A stretch of DNA of 64,000 bases from Asterochloris sp. CNOR1 (Eukaryota > Chlorophyta > Trebouxiophyceae > Trebouxiales > Trebouxiaceae), in assembly GCA_963969365.1 (NCBI GenBank), contig OZ017754.1, forward strand, positions 1,860,001 to 1,924,000. Direction: 5' to 3'. Below are positions 46,791 through 59,000 of the stretch, one piece after another. A program made the translations under genes and the position numbers. The notes under the pieces are model-generated. The model was not told where the DNA came from. It saw only the letters and a list, made by a program, of their open reading frames with translations, and searched no databases. The first letter of the stretch is position 1, and every line of letters starts with the position of its first letter.

Positions 46791-48348
46791 CTACAATTTC
46801 AGATATTTGATGATCCGCAGGTTGTCCACGAGGTTGTGGATGACCTTGCACCTTGGCCCGTCGCAGCGTGCAAAGACGCTGCCCTGCTCCCACGCATGGG
46901 GGTTCACAGCCTTTGTCATTGTGGTGCCACACAACTTGCATGTGAAGCGCACCTGCAGTATGAAGCAAAGTGCCTGGCAGGTACCATTGCATGAGAGGAC
47001 GCTGCAGAACACTGACAGGCAAGATAGACTGTGCCAGAGGGGTGGCAGTTGTCAGCAGTGCCAAAGCGGTGCCTACCGCTTTGGTGCGTCTGGCATGTGT
47101 AGTCTCAATCAGCTCGCCTTCCTCATCATAGACCTGCAGATTGCACTGACTTTGTGCCAGTCATGTGGACACCTGCCAGCTTGTACAGCAGGCTGTGCAG
47201 GTGGCATGTGTCAGCCAGGGTCTGCACCAACACAATTTGTTCAGATAAGGAAAGCACCAACTTGAGGAACACACTGACCTAGGCAGCCAGCGTAGACCAG
47301 GCCCACCTATCATGAGTTCAGCTCAGTTGCACTGCAGCTAACAAGGCAGAGAAGAATTCCTGTCTCCCACCTCGTCAAGCGGGTCCCTGCCCTTCCATAC
47401 AATGCCCATGCACTGCGTAGGCGGGAAGGCAGCGCCAGGCAGGCACCTGGCGGCTGATGGCGTGACATTGACAGCGTCCTCCAGAACCGTCGCAAAGTCG
47501 GTGACGTCTATGGTCTGCAGCACAATCGATGACCATTAGGCACAGTCGCTGCCTAGTCGTTGCCAGTCGGTGCACCAAGGCCCTGCCCTGCATGCAGGGT
47601 GCTGTAGAGCCATGCTCAGTGCTTGCGACTGACAAGCCTGATCAGAAGCAATGGCAGGCTGCCAAAGTTCATTGCACCAGTACAATATAGCACAGTACCC
47701 CTGCAAGGAGGCAGCTCCGTCCACCTCACAGCCATTTCATGGAGTAAGCACTTGCAGGCGTCGCCGGTAGCTGCCAAGCCTATTTAGAGCCACTTGTTGG
47801 CAACTGATGCGCAGGCACATTGTCCCACGAGGTGGGAATCTTGCGCACCTCCAAATCCTGAACAAAGTGTGCCAGGGGTGCCGGGCCATGCAGCACCTGC
47901 TGCAGCGCCAGCACCCGCTGGCGCTCGTCCCTGTCTACTAGCTGGACTGCACTGCAGTGCTTCTGCAGCACCAAGCCAGGGCCATTCTTCTCTCTGGCCA
48001 TGACAAACCCAGTTCCGCCAGCCGGTCCGAAGAACAGGTCTGCCAGGGAGCCACCTGCAAATAGCAAGGGCCGGGTCTCCGGTGCAGGAGACTGTTGAGA
48101 CTGCAAGGCAGCAGCATCAGCCGGCCCACACTGATAGCAAAGCAGTGCGTTTGCAGCGAAATAAGAGACACACCTTGAAGCCAGAGCCCTCCATTGTTGC
48201 CAAGCTCCACAGTTGCTACAGAGGCTGGCGCTGAAGTCCTGCTGGCAGCAGGGCGCAAAACGTTGCGCTTGTGATGACAGCAATGCCCATGTCGTTGGGC
48301 GGGCACTGCCGCAAGCCCTGAAACTGTCCCCTGTGCTATGCCCTGCAT
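46791..48348 (-). CDS. DNL-type zinc-finger protein with long N-terminal extension
   Basis: DNL-type (Zim17/HEP) proteins keep organellar Hsp70 soluble. Five exons in phase (48348-48174, 48054-47819, 47514-47371, 47133-47077, 46952-46791) give 257 residues. The zinc domain is at the C-terminus: VRFTCKLCGTTMTKAVNPHA, FARCDGPRCKVIHNLVDNLR. The cysteines are about 209, 212, 234 and 239, and the VDNL motif about 246-249. The second cysteine pair is C-x4-C rather than the usual C-x2-C. The first 50 residues, with Arg, His, Ser and Ala and few acids, look like a plastid or mitochondrial transit peptide. About 140 residues between it and the zinc domain match no family I recognise; they include GSLADLFFGPAGG and LEVRKIPTSWDN. 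Assignment to the DNL family rests on the last exon alone. Confidence 0.7.
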
Positions 48349-48681
48349 GTACTGAATGTCTCGATCAGGAAAGTTCCAGGAAGTTTGTCAAGAAGGGGAG
48401 CAGAAACTATTGAGAGCTTGGCTTTCGTGTCCAACTCCTGTACCATGTGGCCGGTCAGCCTGGTAGGCCAACATAAGCAGCACAGGACAGTGAGGAAGCC
48501 TTCACCCTCAAGGTGATTTGCAGGTGCTGAGCAGATGTGTGACCTCAGCTTTCTTCACTGAAGGCTCTGCAAGGAACTTGGCAGGCACAGCCGCAAGGCG
48601 CTCTCACGTGCTTGGCAGTTGCAGCCTTCATACAGTGATCATTGCCGCCCTTCACAGGTTTCTTGCCCGCAAGCCTGGGTC

Positions 48682-49299
48682 ATGAGAAGTATTAAAGGGC
48701 GCACACTGTCTGTCTGCAGAGCCAGGGCAGCTGCTGACGGCATGGCCACAGTCTCGAGCATTCAAGAAAGTCTCCCAGGTGAGTTTGAAGGTACCTGGGC
48801 GGTCATTCTCAACTTTACAGGCAAGCAGACCTCAAAAGGCAGCATGGCGAGGGTGGCATGGCAAGCCAGCCCTGCCACAAGGCGCCGCAGCCAAAAGTGC
48901 CAAGATTGCCTTCAGAGGGGTCAGCGTGCAGGGCCAGGGGCAGATGCTGAATTTCCACAGCTGACAGCAAGGGAGCATAGCAAGCATGACAGGGCCTCAC
49001 ATGCCTCCCAAGCAGCGCCACCTTGCGAAAAGCGTCAGCAGCACGAAGTGCATCTGCCAGCCGTCAAGCTCCACATGGCAATAACATCCATCCCTTCCCC
49101 AAGGTGCTCTGTGAAGCCCGCCTGCTGGCCATCAAGGCAGGGATTCACACTTCAAGATTCTGTTTGCTCAGAGGAATGTTGCACGGGAGCACAGCCCTGG
49201 CCGGCGTTGAACAGTCCTCGGAGGAGTCCTGTGCTTTCGTGCATCGATGCTTCCCCTCACATCTACCATCCGCTTGCTCCTTCGCTGTGCATGAAGTGA
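48682..49299 (+). CDS. Doubtful open frame, possible transit-peptide-bearing protein
   Basis: An uninterrupted frame of 205 codons starts at an ATG with MRSIKGRTLSVCRARAAADG, which has the look of an organelle transit peptide. A GTGAGT donor follows at 48780, so the frame may instead be a first exon with spliced partners. I recognise no domain. The composition (many Cys, Ser, Arg, Gln) is like a chance frame in GC-rich DNA. Confidence 0.2.
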   Translation: MRSIKGRTLSVCRARAAADGMATVSSIQESLPGEFEGTWAVILNFTGKQTSKGSMARVAWQASPATRRRSQKCQDCLQRGQRAGPGADAEFPQLTAREHSKHDRASHASQAAPPCEKRQQHEVHLPAVKLHMAITSIPSPRCSVKPACWPSRQGFTLQDSVCSEECCTGAQPWPALNSPRRSPVLSCIDASPHIYHPLAPSLCMK

Positions 49300-50037
49300 T
49301 GCAGCTGCGCTGCTCCAAGGAGAGGTGCTCTATCCGTTTTGAAGTCATATGATTGGCTGACACAAGCTTGCCCAGCCTTAGTTGACCTTAGAAACTATAC
49401 AATGCAAGTCTGCTGAACGGGCAGAAGCCCAATGACTGGGATTTGGGCATGATGGCATGTTGAACACATATGTGGCAGGGCCTGCTGCAGTAGCAAGTAG
49501 CATCACGGGCTTGAAAAATCACTTAGCCTTCAGCAATTGTGGCCTTCTGGGCCAAAAGTCAAGGCTCATTGAATACAGACGATGCGCATAGTGTTTAATT
49601 GTCGACCTGCCAGCAATGTCAACGCTGAAGTACAGGGGCTGAAACTGAGCAGCTCCACAGGGCAACCAGAGTTCGATCACATGCATGAGGATGTATCCTG
49701 CATGGCCTGCCAGCATCGCTGCGGCAAGTGGGTGAGCAGCACAAGCGTGTGAAGAGGACCAACAGCTGTGAGGCATCAACAGACGGACAACAGTTGATGC
49801 GTCAACCAGCTAGCAGCTCAGGAATGTTGTTCACTGACACTTGGCAGATGGTCTGCGGGTGCAGAACCCGCCATGGGCCAGCAAAAAAGCTCAGGAATGC
49901 TGCAAGCCAGAGGGGCTGCGCAAGTGTCAGGGGCTGCACAAATGTCACACACAGCAAATGCAGCGCTGCTCTTGATGCATTATCAGCCATGAAACAGCCA
50001 ACACGTCCAGGATTGGCCCGTCAGCAGCAGCAGCACT
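49300..50037. other. Stretch with no recognised gene
   Basis: This is the 3' flank of the SAPS-domain gene. I see no coding signal, no strong repeat and no clear polyadenylation signal. Confidence 0.4.
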
Positions 50038-53000
50038 TCAGAGGTGCGTCTTTTCTCCATCTGCTGCCAGCCTTAGGTCCAGTGGAGGGCGCCAGAAGCT
50101 GGCACTGTTGAATTCACGCTGCAGATCCTGCTGGTCTTGCTCAGAGTTGCCCTTGGTTGGGGACAGCATGGCATCCAGGCTGTCAGAGTGGTCTGACTGG
50201 AACAGGCTGCTGTTGCGGGCGGCGCGCGCATTGGGGCCGCCCAAGCCTGCCTTCCCAGGGCTGCCCCGCTGCGACAGGGCGGCCTCTGCGCCTCGTGCGC
50301 TGGAGCCCTGCTGCAGTGGCCCTGATGTCAGCAGCCCTGGCGGGGCATTCGCCTGCCCAGCAGCCGTCCTGGAGCCATCGTAGCTGGGTGCCTGGTCTGC
50401 GGCAGCAGCAGGACGAGCAGCGGCAGGCTGCTGGCCTGCGAGGCTGGCCCCGCTGTCAGCTCCCCTGCTGCCAGACTCCCAGTCGGGACTGGCGGGGAGA
50501 GCCTGATTCCCGTCGTCCCAATCAGGGCTGGCTGGCAGGGAGGTGCTGCTGTCGTTCTCGGCGGCTTTGAGCTGCTTCAGAGGGCTCAGGCGTAGCACCT
50601 CTCTGTCACCCTCATCCTGCTCCTCCGAAGCGGCCCCGCGGCTGCCGTCAGCGCTGCTGCCTGAAGCCAATGGGAGTCCAGGCTCCATGTTCTGCCTTGT
50701 CAAGTGTGGCTTAAGGGCAAAGCACAGCTCAATCCCAGCACAGGACCTGCTCAAGTGCTGAGCAGAAGTGGTCCTCAGTGTCAGGCACTGAGGGACACGT
50801 GGTGCGAGAAGAGACCGAGGGACTTTAGTCAAAAACAACAGAGAGCGCAAGTCTTGTGAGGTCAGGCCCAGCCGTGAGCCAGCAGCGCTACGCGGCTGTG
50901 CAGGCCCATGCCCCAGATGCTGTCATACTGCCAGCACCCCTGACACAGTCCCTTTCTGCCTACAGTCTGGCCTGGACCCCGCACAGCAGCTATGCGATAA
51001 AGCAAGGCGCAGGCAAGCGCTTGTAAGCTGGTACAGCCGAGTGTCCAGATCATGAGAGGAGCATGCAGCAGTGTGAGGCGCAGCGCAACAGCCTGAAATG
51101 GTCTGTTCAGGCTGAATTGGGTCGGCTCAAGCTTGTTACTCAGATGGCAGCTTGCAACATAGTGCAGCCAGATCCTCACCTGGAGCTGGCTGAGACAGCC
51201 TAAGCACCTCCAGAGCATCCACCAGAACCGCGTCATCCTCGTGGCTGTGGTCTTCCTCGTCCTCTGAGGTGACCACCACTGCATCGTCGTCCAGACCCCT
51301 ACCCTCCCCGTTGGCTGCAGCACAGACGCTGAGGTGCATGATGCAGAATAGCAGCGGCCAACACAGGGACACACGCCTGCCATCTCAGAAAATGCCCAAT
51401 GCACTGGATAGCATTTAAGCATTGTAACTACCCAAGCAATGGTGACTGCGAGAGGTGCAGCACACTAGATGCCCGCAAGCATGAAGGTGCCCAGTTGCCC
51501 CAACCGCAGACCTTGCTGCATGTCTGCTATGCGCAACGGGGTGTTTGCAGTGCCGAGGGAGCACAAGGGTCCCTGCTTGCAACGCTTTGGTGCAAGCAGC
51601 GGGGTTCAAAAGCCGGTGATCTGCACCTTCTGTCAGAGGGCTTTCGTCAGACCCTGAATCATCGCTGCTCCAGTGCATGGCCTCCGTGGTGCCCCAGCCA
51701 TCGTCTGATAGCTGGTTCTGGCCCCACTCCATCGGCTCCTGCAGCAAGAGGCGCCATGCAGCTCAGGCAACACGCACAGGCAAACACGCAGCTGGCCACA
51801 TGTAGCTGCTGCTGTGCAAGCTTAGTGACAAGCAGCAAAGACGGGGTCCAGGGGTTGGCGAGGGCGCACAGCACCCCTCATTGCACAGCCACACTCCTGT
51901 CACAGCATTCTCACTTTCACCAGCCCAGCCCCCCCTTGGGCTGCCATGCTCACCTCGCGTCAATGCCAAGACCTTTTGCACAGCAGCCCTGATTTCACAG
52001 GAAGCCCCCATTGGGCTACCATGCTCACCTTCGATCAATGCCTTGCAAAAATAAATCCCCACAGTGGACTATCCAGCTCACCTCCCGTCGATGTCGTGGC
52101 CCACACTGTGGCGGCGACACGCTGTCCTCCCAGTCGTCGGGCGCCACCAGGGGGAAGGATGTCAGCCCGCTGCCCTTGATGCCTGCATCCGCAAAGGGGC
52201 TCCTGCCTGCAGGCAACTGGGCGGGGTCACCCTGCAGGGTGGGGCGGGGCAGCGCAAACAGGCCACCCCACTTCCAAGCAGGCAAGGCAAGGCACACACT
52301 ACCACTCTGGGGGCGCCTGCTGCCTGTGTAGGGCCACAAGTGCAGGGCAAGCAAACTCTTGTTGGCTCACAGCCAGCAACAGGCAGGCATCTGTCTGCCC
52401 GTTGGTGCAGGCCTACTGGAGTCCAGCTTCAGTCAACAGCAGTGCAAGTTTCAGCCCGTGTATCCGGCCTGCACTTCCTGCAATGAGGCACTGCAGCTGC
52501 AGGCACGGGCAGGCAAGCTCTGCCTCACACTGTTCCTGAGGGGATGGTTGCAGCTGGAGACAGTGTCATGTAGGCAATGCCTCCCCACATTTTCTTGAGG
52601 GTCATTGCCAAGGCAGCCACGTACCTTTGCCTGCTGGCTTCCTGTTGGTCGCACCGTTCTCCTGCACATGGTTCTCCTCTGCAGCATCCTCATCGTCATC
52701 ATCAAAGGCGTTGTACCTGCGACACAGCAGCTGGTGTCCTACTCTAGCAAGCTTGAACAGCGCTCATCAGACTCATGCGCTGCAGTTGGCCGCGACCTCA
52801 CGAGGGTGAGCAACATTGGACTGGACCCACAGCCTGTGCGCAACAACACAATGGGTGCCATCAGGAGTCGCTGCGTGCCAGAGCCTCATCCCAATGCAAG
52901 AAGCACAACATCTGGTGCAGTGTGCTTGTCAACGGTGTGTGAAGTCAGAGTGGCCAGGATCCTGCCTGCAGTGCTTGTGGCAGCAATGCCGCTCTTCTGG

Positions 53001-56000
53001 CGTACAGCAAATGCCAGCATGCATTCCTGCGGGCTCACCTGTCGGTGGCAGCGCCTGCTGCTGCCCCTGTGTTGCTCCCATAGCCCTCTAGGGCATCAGA
53101 CAGCACCAAACCTTGCTCCAGCTCACCTTCCAGTGGCCGCGCCTGATGCTGCCTGCGTGTTGCTGGCAAAGTCTCCGTTCAGAGCATCCAGGTTGAGCTC
53201 GTCCTGGAAGATGTCCTCGCCATCACTGTCCCCTGCAGGGATGCTCAAGCGCGCCTGCGGCCTCCCGCAGGCCCACCTGTTGACATTCTCCACCTGCACA
53301 GGCGACACCACACAACTTGAGTGGAGGTCACTGCTGTCATGACTGGTGGCTGCCAAGTTGGTACAGCCACCGCGATGTGAGGTCTACAGGCCCACTTGTT
53401 CAGACTTTTCACATGCACAGGCAGGGCGGGTCTGACTGAGCTGGCCTCCAGAGGTATGGGTGCGGGCCTGCGGTCCTGCCTGTTGACCTTCTCACAGGCG
53501 CACAGGGCATTTGGCACCAAGAGGCAGTGATCTGTGACTGCACGCTCTCTTTTTTCAGGACTTTGACCAGGCAGCCCTTCTTACATGAAAGGCTCTGGGC
53601 ATTTAGTGATTCAGGTTGCAGATCTCCACCTGGCAGCTGGAGCCACACACAGTCAGGTCCCATCAGGTGCTGGCTGGAGCACATCGTCTCATCCATGCAG
53701 CGCAGCGGCAGCATACTGCTGCCACTCCTCCTTTCCCTCCAGCAGGGCCTGCCAAAACCCACCCGACCAGAGAAGGAGTGTACCAATAACCTCCTCTCTC
53801 CGCAAAACAGACTGGGCAGCCCACCTCATTGCGCTCGCGCAGCGCGGTTGCAGCGTACTGCTGCCACTCCTCATTTCCCTCCAGCAGGGAACGCACTTCA
53901 GGGCGCAGCCGCACCACCTCCTGCAGCTTATTGGCCACCTGGGTGAGGTGGCCCATGTACCCTGCGCGGATGGGCGGTCGCGTCTCGCCCCTGCGAGCAA
54001 GCAACGGGCGAAGTCAGCATGGAGGCCCCTCCACCCCTGCTCTGCCAGCTAACAGGGGCAGCCAGGTGTCCCCCCGCAGGGGGGGCAAGGAACAGATGCA
54101 GTCAGAACAGAGCCCCAACCCCCACCAACCCTGCTCCCTCACCTGATGGGGGCAGCCAGATGTTCCCATTGCAGGAAGCAAGCAATGGCAGCAGTCAGCA
54201 CAGCAGCAGGCCCATGGAGAGTGCGCCTTTCAGGGAAGCAGGGGGCACTGCAGTCAACAGGAAGGCTGATGCAGCAGGCAAGCCAGATGCAATCTCCAGA
54301 GATGGGTGGCCAAGATGTGCCTCTGCAGGCCGAGAGGCAGAAATGCAGTCAGCACAGGCAAGCAGGCTGTAGCCAGCAGCAAGTCTGATGGAGCAGGGGG
54401 GTGGCAGGAAGGTGGGTCGTGAGGCAATAATCCACCTTGCCAGTACGATGCGCACAGTTGACCCCCCTCTTGTTGCACAAATCAACAGTTGCTAATGCGC
54501 TGGTGGACATCATGTCGACAAAGATTGCAGCCCAACCCAGGTGCTGACTTGCACGGGATCCTCAGACTGCAGCTGAGGCAAAAGCGTGAAAGAGGCCATG
54601 ACGAACACTCACTCATCTGTGCACACAAGCTTGCCTGGGGTCTCCTGGCCGTGGCTTGGGCAGCACTATCACTGGAGCTGTGACCAGCCACTGCTCCAGT
54701 TGGCAGTCATGGAAGAGGTGCTGCAGCAGCTCTGGGCCTGCGCCGTCCAGGGCCACGCACAGAATCGAGGTGACCTGGTGGTGCAAAATTGAATTGAAGG
54801 GGAACTGCAGGAACAGCTCCAGGGAGCGTCGTAGGAGCCCTGCAGCAGTGACAGGTCCAGGTTTCAGCATGGAGGTGACCTTTGTGGTGCAACATCACGT
54901 GAAGGGGGACTGCAGGACCAGCGCCAGGCAGCGCGGCAAGAACCCTGCAGGCAGGCATGTGCGCAGAATCGTGAGAGGTTGTTGCACAGCCGTGCTGCAG
55001 CAACTCATTGCTGAAAGACCAGTACTGCATGCAGGTGCAGCTGAGGAGTCTTCCAAGATACGCGCATGCTTCTATTCTACATTGCTGAGCATGGACTGCA
55101 TGGCGGCGCTGCTGCACATCCCATCAGGTGCAGACTGGCAGCCAGGGCAGCAGTAAGAGTGATGGTGCGCACCTTTAGGCATGCGTGATCAAAGCCCACA
55201 GCACAGTATGCCAGCTGCTGCCAATTCCAAGACCATCCCAGATTTCAAACCTCTTGGTGCTGGACGGTGACTGGCAGGACATGGCATGCGTGCACTGACC
55301 TGATGCCATGACTGCCTGCTCAGCAACCTGCTGCCCTGTGCGCAGCAATACCGCCACCAGGGCAATGGCGGTCAGCCGCGTAGACCCTAGCGGGGGTTTC
55401 AACATCCCATATGTTGTTTCCTGCTCAGGGACACCGTCCTGCCCCTCTGAGGGTGTTTCCAGCAGCGCCAGCAGCTTGTCTGCAGGCAGGGGAGGCACAC
55501 TGATGCAATACAGCAAAGGCAGCTGGCGGTCTTCCGTGGGGGCACTGAGGGCGGGGGTGATGTGCCAACAGCATCTTTGCAGGGAAAGACGGGGCAGCTG
55601 CTGAGCAGACAACTTGGGCTGGGGGTGCCGGCGTCAGCACAGCCAGCAGCTCTTTCTGCAGGCACAGCAGTAATTGAGGGTGGGCCATGCTCATAGCAGG
55701 AGACCAGGTACTCTTTCACCAGATTTGACACAGACAGTGACAAGCAGCTTGTTTTCACCTCAAGAGGCAGTAGAGAGCATTCATGGCCATGTCATGCGTG
55801 GGAAGCAGCTGCAGAGCATAACCCAAGGGGCCAGATCAGATGAGATGGGTCCTGGGCCACTCCTGCCCAGCAATTCCTGCCTAGCAACCCCAACAAGAAT
55901 GTTGTGCTGAGGAGGCAGCCGTACCTATGTGCTGCAATGTGGAGCTGCCCAGCCAAGTTTCACTGCAGGTGCACTCTGCCCAAGAGTTCACGTACCAAGC

Positions 56001-59000
56001 AAATTTGTTCAGGGAGGGTCCCCTCACCTGTGTGCTGCGAGATGCCCTGCACAGCCAGCGCCTCCAGCTGCAGGTCCAGCTCTGACGAGACTGGCACAGC
56101 TGGACTGCCTGGCACTGGTGTGCTCCACCCAGTGTTGGGGGCCTCAGGTTGGGGGGGCGCCTGCGCAGGCTGGCGGTCCAGGAGGGCTATGCACACATTC
56201 AGGGCCTGCACAGCAATGGAGTGATAGGTAAGATGTGAGGTCGCTAGGTATGCAGAGATTGCAACAGGCCAGATGTGCACTTCGGCCAGTTCAGTCCAGA
56301 GCAGGCACAGCCCACTGCGCTATGGCTGCAGCGCTATGCCTGCATCCAAGCCTACTTCAGCTTCAGCCTGGCCTCGTCACGGACACCTGCCCTACAGAAT
56401 GCTGGCTGCACCACTTGCACCAGCCCATATCCTGCTCTGGCTCAAGCCACCGCTGCATCAGAGTCAGCAGGCCTTTGCTGCTGCTACAGCAGGCAACCCA
56501 GGCCCACGGCAGATTAGCGTGCTAGCATGCCCAAAACCCCCACCTGTAGCAGGCGGGCCCTGCCAAGCCCCTCACAACCAGAAACACATGAGCCACCGCT
56601 GTCAGCCCCACCAGCACCAGTCCGCGCTTCCTCAGAGCGGGTCCTGGAAGTCCTTCACAGTCAGAGGCACGAGGACACTCCTGGGTGCACCACCTCTAAT
56701 GCTGGCACGCAGGCGCGCTCTACCACGGCTGCCACTGCAGCCCCTGCCCAGCGGCTGAGCATGCATGCCTCCCCAACCTCCAGGTGGGTCCTGCCAAGCC
56801 CCTCACAATCAGGAGACATGACCCACCCCTGGCCGCCCCACCTGCACCAGCCCGTGGTCCTGCTCCGGCGCAAAGGCGCGCTCCATGAGGGGCTGCAGGT
56901 AGGCCTTGCTGGTCAGGCTGGCCGTCAGGGGCGAGCTGTGGGCGCGTGCGATGGCTGCCAACACCTCACCAGCGTGCTCCCGCACGTCGTGGCTGTACTT
57001 GACATCCAACCTGCACAGCGCGGGGCGCAGGGCTCAAGCTTCATGCATGGGGACGAAGAGCTACCACAGGAGGCTGATAAGGCTCAGAACGCGCATTTGC
57101 ACATCTTCACTGTCCTCAAGGTCCAGCTTGAAACGAGCAGCAGGTTGCACAGCACAGCAAGCAGCAAAGCAGCAGACCAGCAAGCAGCACAGAAGGTCCA
57201 AGACCTGAATGTGCCAGGCGCAGGACTCTAGCCCGAGACTTTCGAGCAGGTTCCAGCACTGCCTTTCAAGCAGCAGGGCCCCAACCTTGCCGATGCTTCC
57301 CGCTGTCTGCACCTGTCCAGCAGCCTCTGCACGAGCGGCTTGTCCCTAGCCACTCCAGCTGCACACGCCCTGCTACCCACAACGGCAACATTTCTGTGTG
57401 GCTGCTCCCAGGCAGAAGCACCAGGCAGCTCCCGAGGCACTCCCGACGCACAACCCTGCCCACGCTTTCCCACCTGTCTAGGAGCATCTGCATGAGGGTG
57501 GTATCCCTCAGCCACTCCAGCTGCTCTGCCGATGCATAGTTGCTGATCTGCTCGTCTGCGCCCACCAGCTTGACCAGGGACTCCATGATGCTGAAGGTGT
57601 CCATGTGGCCCACCAGCTGGTCCAGCAGCTCAGGGCGGCCTGCATCACAGTGAGGACGGCCCTGAATTGTGGCCAGTGTCAGCTAGAGCAATTGTGCAGT
57701 CCACTACCTCGCCAGCAGCTCCACCTGGCCTGCAGCAAGCACACCGGTCTGCAGATAACCTGGAAGCGGTCTGAACGCAGAGCATGACCTGCTCATCTGC
57801 TTGGAGTCGGAGTCAAACTCTGTTGGTCTGCTACCCCATATGCACCTGCAGGGGGGACGAGATGTTCCTTGGCACATTGCAGGGGTGAGCAGGTACTCTG
57901 GGTGTAGCGTGATGGCAGCCCGCAATCATGGCTTTCAGCGAGGACTCAACCTAGGGGAGCCATCCCTGCGATTGCACAGGACTATGCAAGTGTGCAGCGC
58001 TGCTAGAAATGGACTCAGGCCTGTTCTGTGTCTTCAGAGCCCATGCAGCAAGTGTTTGCAGCAAACAAGTGCCTTCCTGAACATATAGGATTGCGATCTC
58101 CACCTGGCAACGCCAGCCAGCTCACTGCAGCCGGCGGCACGCACATCCCTGCGCATTTCACCTACAACTACTCGCAAACCCAGCCCTGCTGCAGGGGCCT
58201 CTGTGTAGGGGCCTCTTTGTCGGGCAGTATATACCAAGACTCACTCCGGCAGAAGCCGTAGACGTCCCCGCTGCGCTTGACCAGCAGGATCTGCAGCACG
58301 CGAGCCCAGTAGCCTGCCAATGTGCAGTCCAGGGGCTTGGGGCTCTGCAGGAAGCTGAACAGCAGGTCCATGAGCTCGGGGCTCTCAATCAGCGTGCCAA
58401 TGATGGATTCCGGTTCGCAGCAGAACACCTGCAGCACAAGCCAGCAACTGTGTGGTGTGGCCTTGCAGGACAAGTGGTGCTTCAGGGTAGGCGTGAGGTG
58501 GCAGAGGGATGGGGACCACATGGCTGCCAGGGACCCCTCGTGGCTCAGTGCAAATCCACCAGCAGGGTCAGTGCCTTTCACAGTGTGCAGCAGCAGATTC
58601 TGGCGCTGCCACCCACCTCACTGAGGCAGTGGCACGGAACAAGTGTCACACCAGTGCTGGTACCCACCTCGCAGGCCGTCCGGGGCATCTTGCGTGGCCG
58701 GATGAGTTGCTGCTGCAGGGGCACCGGCTGCTGGTTGCGGGGTGAGGACCCCTCGCTGTCAGACCCCCCGCTGGGCTGCTTCACAATCAGTGTGATGAGC
58801 GCCTCCACCTGCTCATGCTGTTTCATGAAGGCGATGAGCCGGGTGTTCAAGCTCTTGACCTCCTGCAGCACGGGGTGGACGGGGGGTTGAACTCCAGCTT
58901 GCAGAAGATCGGCCTGAGCCTGTGTGGCAGCTCACTGATCCAGCAGCAATGGGGACAGCACAGCTTGCACCAACCTCTGAAGTAGAGCAGACACACTGCT

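Noticed and set aside
51900-54400. Short tandem repeats that could suggest a CRISPR array or minisatellite
   Set aside because: Units are irregular, diverged, and match neighbouring exon edges of the SAPS gene; there are no uniform spacers.
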